Source: Aerococcus viridans (GTDB taxonomy: Bacteria; Bacillota; Bacilli; Lactobacillales; Aerococcaceae). From it: 64,000 bases of DNA. Position numbers and translations under genes: made by a program. Of this stretch, positions 7,249 through 15,343 are shown piece after piece. The notes under the pieces are model-generated. The model worked only from the letters and a program-made list of their open reading frames with translations. It was not told where the DNA came from and did no database searches. The stretch spans positions 1,364,001-1,428,000 of the forward strand of contig NZ_CP014164.1 in NCBI RefSeq assembly GCF_001543285.1, given 5' to 3'. Within the stretch, counting starts at the first letter, position 1, and each line of letters opens with the position of its first letter.

Positions 7249-9570
7249 TTAGTTAAGTTTTAAGACTTGGCCAATGTACAAGTTGTAGTTTGATAAGCCG
7301 TTCAATGTCATTAACTCATCTAAGCTTAACCCGTTGTTTTTAGCAATACGGTATAAAGTTTCACCAGATTTAACTGTATGTGTCTTCGCACTTGAAGTAG
7401 CTGAAGAAGATGTAGCTGAGGTAGATGAACTTGTGCTGGCTTGACTAGATGAACTTGTTGACGCATTAGAAGAAGCTTGGCTAGATCCACCAGTTGTAAA
7501 TACTTTACCTGGATGAATTAAGTCAGATCCACCATTTAAGGCCCGGGCTTCCGCTAATGAAATACCTAAGGCACGTGCAACAGTGTAAATACCGTCACCA
7601 GATTTAACAGTGTATGAGTTGCCTGAAGCTGATGCTGAAGCTGATGCTACGCTTGTAGATGTACTTGCAGATGATTGACTAGCTGAAGCACTTGAAGTTG
7701 ATGAAGCTGAACTAGAAGACGCTTGACTAGATGAAGCTTGACTAGATGAACCTGCAGTAAATACTTGGCCTGGGTGAATTAAGTCAGAACCACCATTTAA
7801 GGCACGAGTCTCTGATACTGAAATACCTAAGGCACGTGCAACAGTGTATAAACCATCACCAGATTTAACTGTGTATGAGTTGCCTGATGCTGATGCTGAA
7901 GATGATGCTACGCTTGTAGATGTACTTGCAGATGATTGACTAGCTGAAGCACTTGAAGTTGATGAAGCTGAACTAGAAGACGCTTGACTAGATGAAGCTT
8001 GACTAGATGAACCTGCAGTAAATACTTTACCTGGATGAATTAAGTCAGATCCACCGTTTAAGGCACGGGCTTCCGCTAATGAAATACCTAAGGCACGTGC
8101 AACAGTGTATAAACCATCGCCAGATTTAACTGTGTATGATTGACCTGATGTAGATGCTACGCTTGTAGATGTACTTGCAGATGATTGACTAGCTGAAGCA
8201 CTTGAAGTTGATGAAGCTGAACTAGAAGACGCTTGACTAGATGAAGCTTGACTAGATGAACCTGCAGTAAATACTTTACCTGGATGAATTAAGTCAGAAC
8301 CGCCGTTTAAGGCACGTGCTTCTGATACTGAAATACCTAAGGCTTTCGCAACACTGTATAAACCATCACCAGATTTAACTGTGTATGATTTACCTGATGT
8401 AGATGCTGAAGATGAACCAGCATTTGCACTTGCGCTTGATGTAGAAGACGAGCTTGATGTAGAAGTCGTCGACTGACCTGCTTTAAACACTTGGCCTGGG
8501 TGAATTAAGTCAGAACCGCCGTTTAATGAACGTGCTTCTGATACTGAAATACCTAAGGCTTTCGCAACACTGTATAAACCATCGCCAGATTTAACTGTGT
8601 ATGATTTACCTGATGTAGATGCTGAAGATGAAGATGAATTAGTGTTAGTAGCTGTTTCTGTGCTTGATGAGCTAGACGATGAAGATGCGCTAGATGAAGC
8701 TACAGATAATACTTGGCCTGGGTGAATCAAGTTAGAAGTTAAGCCATTTTGCGCCTTAACCTCTGCAACAGTTACACCTAAAGCACGTGCTACAGTGTAT
8801 AAACCGTCACCAGCTTTAACAGTATAAGATTTTCCACCATTTGTAGATGATGTTGTCCCTTGTGCAGATAAGTTTGTAGTTGCACCTGAAACTGATGCAG
8901 ATGTACCTGAAGTTGAACCAGCAGGTGTATCGTATTGTGTTAAACCATGTGTCGTAATCAAGTTGTTTAATTTACCACCATAGCGGGTATCAGTTGCGTA
9001 AGTACCAGTTAAGGCAGCAGTCGCATCTTTGTATGAGCTTGTATTTGATTTCCAAGTACCAGAATAGAATTCAGAATCCCAAGTTACACCGTTAACCATT
9101 TTATTCGCGTAGTCAGTTAACGACTCTTTATAAGATGGGTAAGCACGGAATGAATCTCTGATTTGGTAGTAGTTACCAGAACCATCATCTTCTAGTGTGT
9201 AGAAAGTTACACCCTTACCGTTGTATGTCCCTTTAATCCCAAACAAGTTGTAATATGGTGCTGCTGATAGACCTGATGCCCCCCAATTAGACTCTAAAAT
9301 CGCTTGAGCAATCATCACTGATGCGTATAAGTCGTTATCATTTGCTAGCTTATAGGCATCTGGAATGATGCTATCTAAGAAAGCATTATTGGTTGATGCA
9401 AAAGTAACTGTCGTCCCTTCGCTCGCTTTTACTGTTGGCATATCGATATTTGCACTCAAACTTGATACAGCAAAAGCAGACCCTAAAACGATGGCCCCTA
9501 ATGTTGCTGATTTTTTGGAAATTGACGCAATTGATTTGCGCGACCCTGCTTTATTTTCCTCAATAACCAA
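7249..9570 (-). CDS. Secreted N-acetylglucosaminidase with seven LysM domains
   Basis: Peptidoglycan hydrolase that probably cleaves glycan strands during cell separation. The 773-residue protein has an N-terminal signal peptide (hydrophobic residues about 22-40) and a GH73 glucosaminidase domain (about 55-210, with Glu93 in AQAILESNWG as candidate catalytic acid). Seven LysM repeats bind peptidoglycan; six are nearly identical (SYTVKSGDGLYTVARALG type) and the C-terminal one is divergent. Ser/Ala/Thr-rich linkers join them. The start is a TTG at 9570 with GGGGGAG upstream; no ATG fits the signal peptide. It is a single gene with its own terminator and resembles the lactic-acid-bacterial AcmA/AtlA autolysins. 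The number of LysM units is probably variable because the DNA copies are almost identical. Confidence 0.9.
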   Translation of the reverse strand: MVIEENKAGSRKSIASISKKSATLGAIVLGSAFAVSSLSANIDMPTVKASEGTTVTFASTNNAFLDSIIPDAYKLANDNDLYASVMIAQAILESNWGASGLSAAPYYNLFGIKGTYNGKGVTFYTLEDDGSGNYYQIRDSFRAYPSYKESLTDYANKMVNGVTWDSEFYSGTWKSNTSSYKDATAALTGTYATDTRYGGKLNNLITTHGLTQYDTPAGSTSGTSASVSGATTNLSAQGTTSSTNGGKSYTVKAGDGLYTVARALGVTVAEVKAQNGLTSNLIHPGQVLSVASSSASSSSSSSSTETATNTNSSSSSASTSGKSYTVKSGDGLYSVAKALGISVSEARSLNGGSDLIHPGQVFKAGQSTTSTSSSSSTSSASANAGSSSASTSGKSYTVKSGDGLYSVAKALGISVSEARALNGGSDLIHPGKVFTAGSSSQASSSQASSSSASSTSSASASQSSASTSTSVASTSGQSYTVKSGDGLYTVARALGISLAEARALNGGSDLIHPGKVFTAGSSSQASSSQASSSSASSTSSASASQSSASTSTSVASSSASASGNSYTVKSGDGLYTVARALGISVSETRALNGGSDLIHPGQVFTAGSSSQASSSQASSSSASSTSSASASQSSASTSTSVASASASASGNSYTVKSGDGIYTVARALGISLAEARALNGGSDLIHPGKVFTTGGSSQASSNASTSSSSQASTSSSTSATSSSATSSAKTHTVKSGETLYRIAKNNGLSLDELMTLNGLSNYNLYIGQVLKLN
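7643..8274 (-). repeat. Three identical 122-bp linker repeats in the LysM gene
   Basis: Three copies at 7643-7764, 7904-8025 and 8153-8274, spaced 261 and 249 bases apart. They encode the same Ser/Ala-rich linker and are identical at the DNA level, as far as I can compare by eye. The LysM units between them are nearly identical. Such repeats favour gain or loss of LysM units by recombination. Confidence 0.85.
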
Positions 9571-9766
9571 TTATACTCCCCCTTGTAATTTTTCAATTGT
9601 CAAAAAACCAAAACTTTCACAACCTAAATTCTATCGAAAATAATTTTATTAAGAAAGACTTAATTTGTGTTGATGTTATTATTTAATATTTGTAATATTA
9701 GTGTAATATTGTTTACTGAAAACCCCACGGTAGATTAAGCTATTAATTATAGAAAGAAGGTATGAA

Positions 9767-10333
9767 ATGTTTCAAAATATTGTTACCGTGACACATCAAA
9801 TTATGAAGGAAAAAGTTCACAAAGGCGACCATGTGTTAGATGCGACGGTAGGTAAAGGGAACGATACCCTGCTACTTTCACAACTAGTTGGTCAAGAAGG
9901 TATCGTCTACGGCTTAGACATACAAGCACAGGCGATTGCATTCGCTGAAAAACGCCTTTCTGAAGAGGCAAAATTTAAAAATACAAAATTATTTGTAAAA
10001 AACCATAGCGAATTAGACCAAGTCATTCCAACCGATGAAAAATTACAATCAGCCATCTTCAACCTTGGTTATTTGCCTAGCGGTGATAAGGAGATCATTA
10101 CCCAATCAGATACCACTGTTAAAGCCATCCAAACCGTCCTTGAACGTTTGGATAAGATGGGTTTGTTACTGATTGCTTCATATGTTGGTCATCCGGGTGG
10201 TATGGAAGAATTCGAAGCGGTTCAATCTTATCTCGAAAAATGCGACCAAAAAAGTTATAATGTAGCTATGTTCAATTTTTTGAACCAAAAAAACCTACCT
10301 CCACGATTATTTATCGTTGAAAGGAGACAATAA
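9767..10333 (+). CDS. mnmM: tRNA mnm5U34 methyltransferase MnmM (YtqB family)
   Basis: SAM-dependent methyltransferase of the YtqB/rRNA-methylase-like family. In B. subtilis the YtqB protein (MnmM) methylates 5-aminomethyluridine at the tRNA wobble position to give mnm5U. The 188-residue protein shows DATVGKGNDT (SAM-binding loop, residues 25-34), YGLDIQ (acidic residue for ribose binding), and FNLGYLPSGDK near residue 100, a family signature. The ATG at 9767 follows GAAGG. Its stop codon directly abuts the start of the downstream membrane-protein gene, so the two are probably co-transcribed. The family assignment is firm; the exact reaction is taken from the B. subtilis homologue. Confidence 0.82.
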   Translation: MFQNIVTVTHQIMKEKVHKGDHVLDATVGKGNDTLLLSQLVGQEGIVYGLDIQAQAIAFAEKRLSEEAKFKNTKLFVKNHSELDQVIPTDEKLQSAIFNLGYLPSGDKEIITQSDTTVKAIQTVLERLDKMGLLLIASYVGHPGGMEEFEAVQSYLEKCDQKSYNVAMFNFLNQKNLPPRLFIVERRQ

Positions 10334-11062
10334 ATGGCAGCAATCAAATCCATGGCCGGTAGTAAAAACCGCCAAATTATTGTCCCAGCAATTTTCCATG
10401 TCCTACTCGTATGTCTCATGGCAGTCCCTGCCTTCATGTCATTACAAGCAGTCAACACGATTAACTGGACAAATTTTCTACTATTAATATTCTGGCAATT
10501 TTTACTTACACAGGTCTACTTATTATTTTCTAAGCAAAAAGAACTCACACTCATTAAGAACATGATCGTCTTAGGTGTGGTCGAAGTTGCCCTATTCGCT
10601 ATGTTAATTTTTAGTCCCGTAACTATTTTGGCAAAAGGATTACTCTTCCTACAATGGTTACTGATTCATTTAGTGATTGGCACGCATAACCTACTGCCAG
10701 TATTGCCCCCATTATTCATCGCAATGGAAATGGTTATCATGCAAAACATTGTAGAAATGGCTAACGCGCAAGTTTTATTAACCGGTTTAGGCCTTATCAA
10801 ATTCCTATTCTACCTTGCAGTATTCTCCTGGTTGTCTAGCTTATTCATGGATTACCGTTCTGAAGGCGTAGAAATCGCTGGTAAAAAATCAAATTCAGCA
10901 AGAATGATGAAATTACTGGCAAGCTTTGCAGTCACCGTCTTAATCATCGCTATCGCTGCAAGCTTCATTATTCCGGATTCATTGAATGGTCAAACAATCG
11001 CTTTAATCATCATTTCATTAGTGATGATGATTTACAGTTTATTCCTTAAAAAGAAAGCATAG
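10334..11062 (+). CDS. Multi-pass membrane protein of unknown function
   Basis: A 242-residue, very hydrophobic protein with about seven predicted membrane segments (around residues 16-36, 45-63, 74-95, 98-118, 125-140, 152-170, 192-240). I see no catalytic or transporter motif and do not recognise the family. The ATG follows the mnmM stop codon without a gap, and the AAAGGAG at the end of mnmM serves as its ribosome site. The pair ends at a good terminator, so it is a two-gene operon. No functional link to tRNA modification is evident. Confidence 0.7.
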   Translation: MAAIKSMAGSKNRQIIVPAIFHVLLVCLMAVPAFMSLQAVNTINWTNFLLLIFWQFLLTQVYLLFSKQKELTLIKNMIVLGVVEVALFAMLIFSPVTILAKGLLFLQWLLIHLVIGTHNLLPVLPPLFIAMEMVIMQNIVEMANAQVLLTGLGLIKFLFYLAVFSWLSSLFMDYRSEGVEIAGKKSNSARMMKLLASFAVTVLIIAIAASFIIPDSLNGQTIALIIISLVMMIYSLFLKKKA

Positions 11063-11069
11063 TAATTGA

Positions 11070-11117
11070 AAAAAGCCCGCTTTGAATGGTTGTAAGCACC
11101 ATAGCAAAGCGGGCTTT
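11070..11117 (+). terminator. Terminator of the mnmM operon
   Basis: Perfect inverted repeat AAGCCCGCTTTG / CAAAGCGGGCTT followed by T4, right after the stop codon of the membrane-protein gene. Bases 11118-11250 beyond it hold nothing recognisable. Confidence 0.88.
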
Positions 11118-11421
11118 TGTGATATTGTTAGCGTGTTTGGTAATGAATGCTAGCTTTTTGATGCTTCTAGGCCATCAAAGATTTCGACTACTTCTATATA
11201 TAGAAAATCTATATCGAAAAAAAGACTAGCTAAACAGATGTTTAACTATATAGTGGACCCAAAAAGTTAGACTAAATTTTATGAGAGTTGACCGATTGGT
11301 CAGCTCTTTTTAATACATGCAATTTGGCTTAATTCCTGTTGTCGACAATACTTCTCATAAATTTCAATCTGTCAAGAGTAGTAGCGGAGCGACTCTTGAT
11401 AGATTGAAACTTTATGTGAAA

Positions 11422-12267
11422 CTATGAAAAGACAATGGAATTAGTATATTGGCTGCGATACTGGACGGGGCTTAGCCATCCTAGTTTCTCTTTAATTCGT
11501 TCTTTATTATAATAGTTAATATAGTTGGTAATTGATTCAGCCAATTCTTCAAAACTATGATAAGTTTGACCATAATACATTTCTTGTTTGAGTATACTAA
11601 AGAAATTTTCCATTGGTGAATTGTCATAACAATTCCCTTTTCTAGACATACTTTGGAAGATATCATTATCTTTTAAAGTTTTTGAATACCGTTTCATTTG
11701 ATAAGCCCAGCCTTGGTCTGAATGAAAAGTTCTTCTGAATATGCAATCATTTGTACGTTCTATAGCTACCTTCAAAGCTTCCATCATACTTTCACCGTTA
11801 GGCCGTTTTGTTATTTGAAAACTGATGATTTCGCTATTGAATAAATCCATATAAGGATCTAAATAAAGTCTGCCTGTCTGAGTATTGCCTAACTGGTCCG
11901 TATAATAGTATTTGAATTCAGTTGTATCAGTCGTAATTTTTTGATGTGGAACTGATGTGTTAAAACGTCGTTTTAAACGATTTGATGCTACTTTCCCTAC
12001 AGTTCCCTTATAAGACTTATACTTTCTGCTTTTGTGTGAGAAGGCAGTTACAAGAATGCCTAATTCACGCATTAAGCGTAATACTTTCTTCCGATTTATA
12101 TGATAACCTAATTTTTTTAACTCGGGAGTCAGTCTTTTATACCCATAATCCTTATTTTTCTCTCTTAGTTCTAGTAAAGCATCTTTGTAAACTTTATCCT
12201 TGTCTGGTCGTTTAGATTGCTTCCTAATATAGTGATAAGTTGCCTTTGGAAAGCCAGTTACTCTCAA
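11422..12267 (-). CDS. IS3-family transposase OrfB (integrase core)
   Basis: DDE recombinase part of the IS3 transposase. The catalytic residues are visible in TTDTTEFKYY, FHSDQGWAYQ and SPMENFFSILKQE. An HTH_21-like segment precedes the integrase core. The frame starts with a TTG at 12267 but remains open upstream into orfA. Translation as an OrfAB fusion by -1 frameshifting is therefore likely, as known for this family. Length (281 residues from the TTG) is normal. Confidence 0.88.
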   Translation of the reverse strand: MRVTGFPKATYHYIRKQSKRPDKDKVYKDALLELREKNKDYGYKRLTPELKKLGYHINRKKVLRLMRELGILVTAFSHKSRKYKSYKGTVGKVASNRLKRRFNTSVPHQKITTDTTEFKYYYTDQLGNTQTGRLYLDPYMDLFNSEIISFQITKRPNGESMMEALKVAIERTNDCIFRRTFHSDQGWAYQMKRYSKTLKDNDIFQSMSRKGNCYDNSPMENFFSILKQEMYYGQTYHSFEELAESITNYINYYNKERIKEKLGWLSPVQYRSQYTNSIVFS

Positions 12268-12320
12268 AATATCAACTAATTTGAATTTATTAATAGTATG
12301 GAGATTGTAGATTGCTTGAG

Positions 12321-12866
12321 CTATTTGTTTCTTTGTTGCTGTTTCTCTGCTTCCTGCAATCTCCCTAATTCCTTTAAAAATTCATTCTCGATTCTCAAAT
12401 CACGATTTTCATTTTCAAGTTGTCTCAGACGCTCAACGTCTACATCTTCTCTAGTTATATTCTTTGGATCCTGAAATACTTTCTTATCAGCTTTCTTCCG
12501 TTTACCCATTTTCGGTGGCCTACCTCTCTGTTCTGATAAGCCATCGACACCTTTCTTGAGGATAGTAGTGCGCCAATTACAAATTAGACTAGGGTTATTC
12601 ATCCCTAATGAATTGGCTACTTCTCGATAACTCATCTCTGTTGTTTCATATAATTTTACAGCACTAAGCTTAAAATCAACAGAGTAATGAGTTTGATTCT
12701 TACTACGTTTCAGTCCTTCGATTCCAAATTGTTGATAGCTATTAACCCATCTTCTTACAATAGAATCTTGTATATTATATTTCTTTGCTACCGCTAGGTA
12801 GCCACCATAGTTCCCCAGATAATGTTTTACAATTTCCAATTTAAATTCTAGTGAATATTTTGCCAT
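12321..12866 (-). CDS. IS3-family transposase OrfA (helix-turn-helix)
   Basis: DNA-binding part of the IS3 transposase, 181 residues. It carries two helix-turn-helix units (around residues 15-45 and 68-98, with LGMNNPSLICNW) and a C-terminal coiled coil (VERLRQLENENRDLRIENEFLKEL). This arrangement is typical of IS150-type OrfA. The ATG at 12866 is close to the right inverted repeat. The stop codon lies inside the region where the orfB frame is already open, as needed for programmed frameshifting. Confidence 0.88.
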   Translation of the reverse strand: MAKYSLEFKLEIVKHYLGNYGGYLAVAKKYNIQDSIVRRWVNSYQQFGIEGLKRSKNQTHYSVDFKLSAVKLYETTEMSYREVANSLGMNNPSLICNWRTTILKKGVDGLSEQRGRPPKMGKRKKADKKVFQDPKNITREDVDVERLRQLENENRDLRIENEFLKELGRLQEAEKQQQRNK

Positions 12867-12966
12867 AAAAATAAACCCCCAAAAGTTAGATTTTTGGTCT
12901 AACTTTTGGGGGCCTCTACACTAGTCTGGTGGGCTGTTGCCCTAATTGTTAAAATTTAAATTAGAT

Positions 12967-13020
12967 TTACGCTTTAACAACGTTAGCTGCTTGTGGTCCA
13001 CGGTTTCCGTCTTCGATTTC
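12967..13020 (-). pseudogene. Duplicated 3' end of the cold-shock gene
   Basis: 54 bases encoding the last 17 residues of CspA ([17 protein letters not shown]) and a TAA stop. It matches the end of the intact gene at 17835-17888 with two silent differences. The match breaks abruptly at 13021, and no start codon or ribosome site remains. It could be one end of an integrative element that targets csp, or the leftover of a second csp paralogue. Confidence 0.88.
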
Positions 13021-13127
13021 TTTCAGGATAATGTTATAACCAAACATCAAAGTGCATAGAAATGGGTATTTAATAGTAAAGAAATTTCACTAAGCATAGC
13101 TACGAGTAGAAAAGATTTAGTAAATTT

Positions 13128-13171
13128 GCTCCCTTTCTGCTCTATGTTATGCTCCCTAATCAAAATGCTCC
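13128..13171 (-). repeat. GCTCCC repeat cluster, left copy
   Basis: GCTCCC at 13128-13133 and 13151-13156, with a partial copy at 13167-13171. The 20 bases from 13123 match 16615-16634 at 19 positions. The cluster lies about 110 bases inside the duplicated csp end. A matching cluster near the intact csp suggests arm-type binding sites of an integrase, but this is inference. Confidence 0.5.
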
Positions 13172-13344
13172 AGCACATCGCTAGCTAAATGTTTACCAGG
13201 GCTTTGATAGATATGTAAAGTGTTTTCTTCTATATAGAGTATAAAATTATTATCATTGGTAAACAACACATAAACATCAACTGGCAAATCACCATCATAC
13301 CTATAACGAATATAGTCAAAATTCTGGCTATATCCTTTTTTATT
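13156..13344 (-). pseudogene. 3' part of a small gene split by the IS200/IS605 element
   Basis: Open frame of 62 codons (starting NKKGYSQNFDYIRYRYDG) ending in TAG at 13156-13158, with no start codon of its own. Joining its first codon to the CAT codon at 15127-15129 restores an 87-residue reading frame that begins at the ATG at 15201. The protein is acidic and aromatic-rich, and I do not recognise its family. The stop codon overlaps a GGGAGC repeat. See the 5' part at 15124-15201. Confidence 0.6.
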
Positions 13345-13390
13345 TAAAGTCGCCCCTTGAGAAAACCATGTAATTCATTACATGGATGAA

Positions 13391-13813
13391 TCAAGTTCTA
13401 GGGCGACCGTCATTGTATTCCGTTAATTGATTTTCTATATACTTTTTGACCGTTTCTTTAGACATACTGCCTACTGTTGCCATGAAATAACTAGGTGTCC
13501 ATAAATGGCCACCCCATAACATTGCTTTTGTTTCTGGATATGCTTTGAACCATAGACGTGCAGATTTCCCTTTAAGTGTTTTGACGATACTACTTGCGGC
13601 ATGTTTAGGGTTGAACGAAATCAACATATGGATATGGTCAGGCATTACTTGGAGAGATTGGATGACAATATCGTGTTCATCACAAATATGCGTCAATATA
13701 TCTTGCATGGCGTTTTGTTTTTCAATGGTTGTAAATATTTCTTTACGATACTTTGTTACCCAAACCAAATGGAAATTAAAATCATAGACATTTGTCCTTG
13801 TTTTCACTATCAT
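13391..13813 (-). CDS. tnpA: IS200/IS605 transposase TnpA (Y1, HUH)
   Basis: Single-strand DNA transposase, 140 residues, of normal length. The HUH metal-binding motif is His60-Ile-His62 (PDHIHMLISF) and the nucleophile is probably Tyr125 in KKYIENQ. It cleaves and joins the hairpin-marked ends of the element. The start is the ATG at 13813. It is transcribed away from tnpB, with about 100 bases between the two starts. No disabling change is seen, so it is probably functional. Confidence 0.93.
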   Translation of the reverse strand: MIVKTRTNVYDFNFHLVWVTKYRKEIFTTIEKQNAMQDILTHICDEHDIVIQSLQVMPDHIHMLISFNPKHAASSIVKTLKGKSARLWFKAYPETKAMLWGGHLWTPSYFMATVGSMSKETVKKYIENQLTEYNDGRPRT

Positions 13814-13914
13814 ATGTAAACACCTATTTAACTACATTATAGCAATTGTTATCGCTATAAACAAGTGTCATACGTATGGTATAATATATCTATAAATGCA
13901 AGGGGGGTGAAAAC

Positions 13915-15057
13915 ATGTATCAAGGAATTGAGTGTAAAATCTATCCTAACGAAAAACAGCGTCAGTTAATTCATATGACCTTTGGTCATACCCGATTCAT
14001 CTGGAACGAAATGTTGGCCATGTTGAATGCGCGGTACGAAAACAATCCTGACCTTCAAATGCTATCTTATAATGCGTTATCCTCTCTTATTCCACAAATG
14101 AAGAAGGAATATCCCTGGTTGCGTGAAGTTGATAGCGTAGCTGTTCAATGTAGTGTTAAACGCTTATCCGAAACTTTTGTTCGTTTTTTTAAAGGTTATT
14201 CAAGATATCCAAAATTCAAATCAAAGAAGAACACCAGACAGTCGTATTTAAGTACCATACGTGGCAACAACATTCGTTTTAATGATAATCAGCGGTATAT
14301 CAAATTACCTAAATTAGGTTGGATAAAATGTAAGTCAAGTGTGCTTCATATTGAGAATGAACGCATAAAATCTGTCACCGTAAAATATACACCTAGTGGC
14401 GACTACTATATCTCCATTTTGGTCACAAGCGATAATCAAGCAATGCCCAAAACAGGAAATGTAGTCGGTGTCGATTTAGGTGTAAGTGATTTAGCTATTA
14501 CGTCTGATGGTCAAAAATATCAAAGTCAGCGACTACATTTGTCTTGTAAGAAGCAATTACATTATTGGGAAAAGCGAATGGCCCGTAGACGTTTACAAGC
14601 CAAAAAGAACGGTGTAGCTTTAGTGGATGCGAAAAACTACCAGCAAGCCAAACGCCAAGTGGCCCGTATTCATCAACGTATCAAAAATATCCGCAAGGAT
14701 TACATTCATAAAATCACAACCGATATGGTTAAAAGTTATGACGTTATCGTTCTAGAGGATTTAAAGACGACTAATATGATGAAAAATCATCAATTAGCCC
14801 GTTCAATCGCTGGCCAATCCTGGCGGATGTTTAGAACAATCCTAGAGGCAAAGTGCGGAATGTACGATAAGACATTTGTAGCTATTAATCCGTACAAGAC
14901 ATCCCAGAAATGTTCTAATTGCGGGTATGATAGCGGTAAAAAAGCGTTAAATATACGTCATTGGACTTGTATGAAGTGTAATCTGCATCACGATAGAGAT
15001 ATCAACGCAGCTAAAAATATATTAAATATTGGCCTGGAACAGGCCTTAGTTAAATAG
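13915..15057 (+). CDS. tnpB: RNA-guided nuclease TnpB (IS605 OrfB)
   Basis: 380-residue TnpB, the compact relative of Cas12. It has an N-terminal HTH_OrfB region, RuvC-like catalytic residues Asp187 (GVDLG), Glu281 (VLEDL) and Asp362 (HDRDINAA), and a zinc ribbon with Cys333, Cys336, Cys352 and Cys355. Characterised TnpB proteins use an omega RNA from the 3' end of the gene plus the flank to cut the empty donor site. The ATG at 13915 is preceded by GGGGGGTG. All catalytic residues are intact. The 3' end of the gene contains a GGCCT / AGGCC hairpin that could belong to the omega RNA. Confidence 0.93.
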   Translation: MYQGIECKIYPNEKQRQLIHMTFGHTRFIWNEMLAMLNARYENNPDLQMLSYNALSSLIPQMKKEYPWLREVDSVAVQCSVKRLSETFVRFFKGYSRYPKFKSKKNTRQSYLSTIRGNNIRFNDNQRYIKLPKLGWIKCKSSVLHIENERIKSVTVKYTPSGDYYISILVTSDNQAMPKTGNVVGVDLGVSDLAITSDGQKYQSQRLHLSCKKQLHYWEKRMARRRLQAKKNGVALVDAKNYQQAKRQVARIHQRIKNIRKDYIHKITTDMVKSYDVIVLEDLKTTNMMKNHQLARSIAGQSWRMFRTILEAKCGMYDKTFVAINPYKTSQKCSNCGYDSGKKALNIRHWTCMKCNLHHDRDINAAKNILNIGLEQALVK

Positions 15058-15123
15058 CTTAGACCGCTGTTTTGCTTTGAAATAAGTGGAACAAGTCATG
15101 AGTGTTCCTAGAAACACGCAATT

Positions 15124-15201
15124 TTAATGGCGTTGTAGTTCATTTACAAAATTAGGAATACTAAAATTGATATCTACCACTGACTTAGATATTAATTTCA
15201 T
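15124..15201 (-). pseudogene. 5' part of the small gene split by the IS200/IS605 element
   Basis: ATG at 15201 followed by 25 codons (MKLISKSVVDINFSIPNFVN and on to ELQRH) and then a stop at 15124-15126 created at the element junction. A TATAAT box lies about 10 bases upstream of the ATG region. The rest of the gene is at 13156-13344; together they give an 87-residue protein of unknown function. Confidence 0.55.
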
Positions 15202-15233
15202 ATTATCACCGAATATATTATAACAGGAAACGC

Positions 15234-15275
15234 AAAAAAAGCCCCTACCTCCGAATAGGAAGTAAGGGCTTTACT
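15234..15275 (-). terminator. Terminator of the AI-2E-type permease gene
   Basis: Minus-strand inverted repeat (AAGCCCTTACTTCC / GGAGGTAGGGGCTT) followed by T7. It lies about 70 bases past the stop codon of the permease gene. Confidence 0.8.
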
Positions 15276-15343
15276 GTGCTAAGTTGGGAGCAAAGCACCT
15301 ATATAATATAACTTATTTTAAAGATTTTTTCTTATTTTTATTT

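Larger units (their letters stand above)
11251..12922 (-). mobile_element. IS3-family (IS150-like) insertion sequence
   Basis: An element of about 1.67 kb with two overlapping-frame transposase genes on the minus strand. The ends are imperfect inverted repeats built around CCCAAAAAGTTAGAC on the left (from about 11251) and CCCCCAAAAGTTAGAC on the right (to about 12922). Both reading frames are full length, so it may be active. A clear target duplication is not seen. The left interior (11270-11420) is unusually long and non-coding and contains two hairpins: 11283-11308, with a T5 tail on the plus strand, and a long one at 11364-11411. Confidence 0.88.
13345..15126. mobile_element. IS200/IS605-family element with divergent tnpA and tnpB
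   Basis: An element of about 1.78 kb carrying a Y1 HUH transposase on the minus strand and TnpB on the plus strand. The left end contains a perfect 20-base hairpin (13365-13384) enclosed in a longer imperfect stem (GTCGCCC at 13350-13356 with GGGCGAC at 13401-13407). The right end has a small hairpin (GGAAC / GTTCC, 15088-15107). The boundaries are deduced from the split gene, which closes in frame when 13345-15126 is removed; they may be off by a few bases. No target duplication is seen, as expected for single-strand transposition. Confidence 0.8.

Noticed and set aside
7643..8274. CRISPR-like regular repeats
   Set aside because: The repeats are in frame with a LysM protein, are too long and the spacers are themselves repeated LysM units.
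13365..13384. Perfect hairpin considered as a terminator of tnpA
   Set aside because: There is no T tract, and it has the position and shape of the end hairpin recognised by Y1 transposases.
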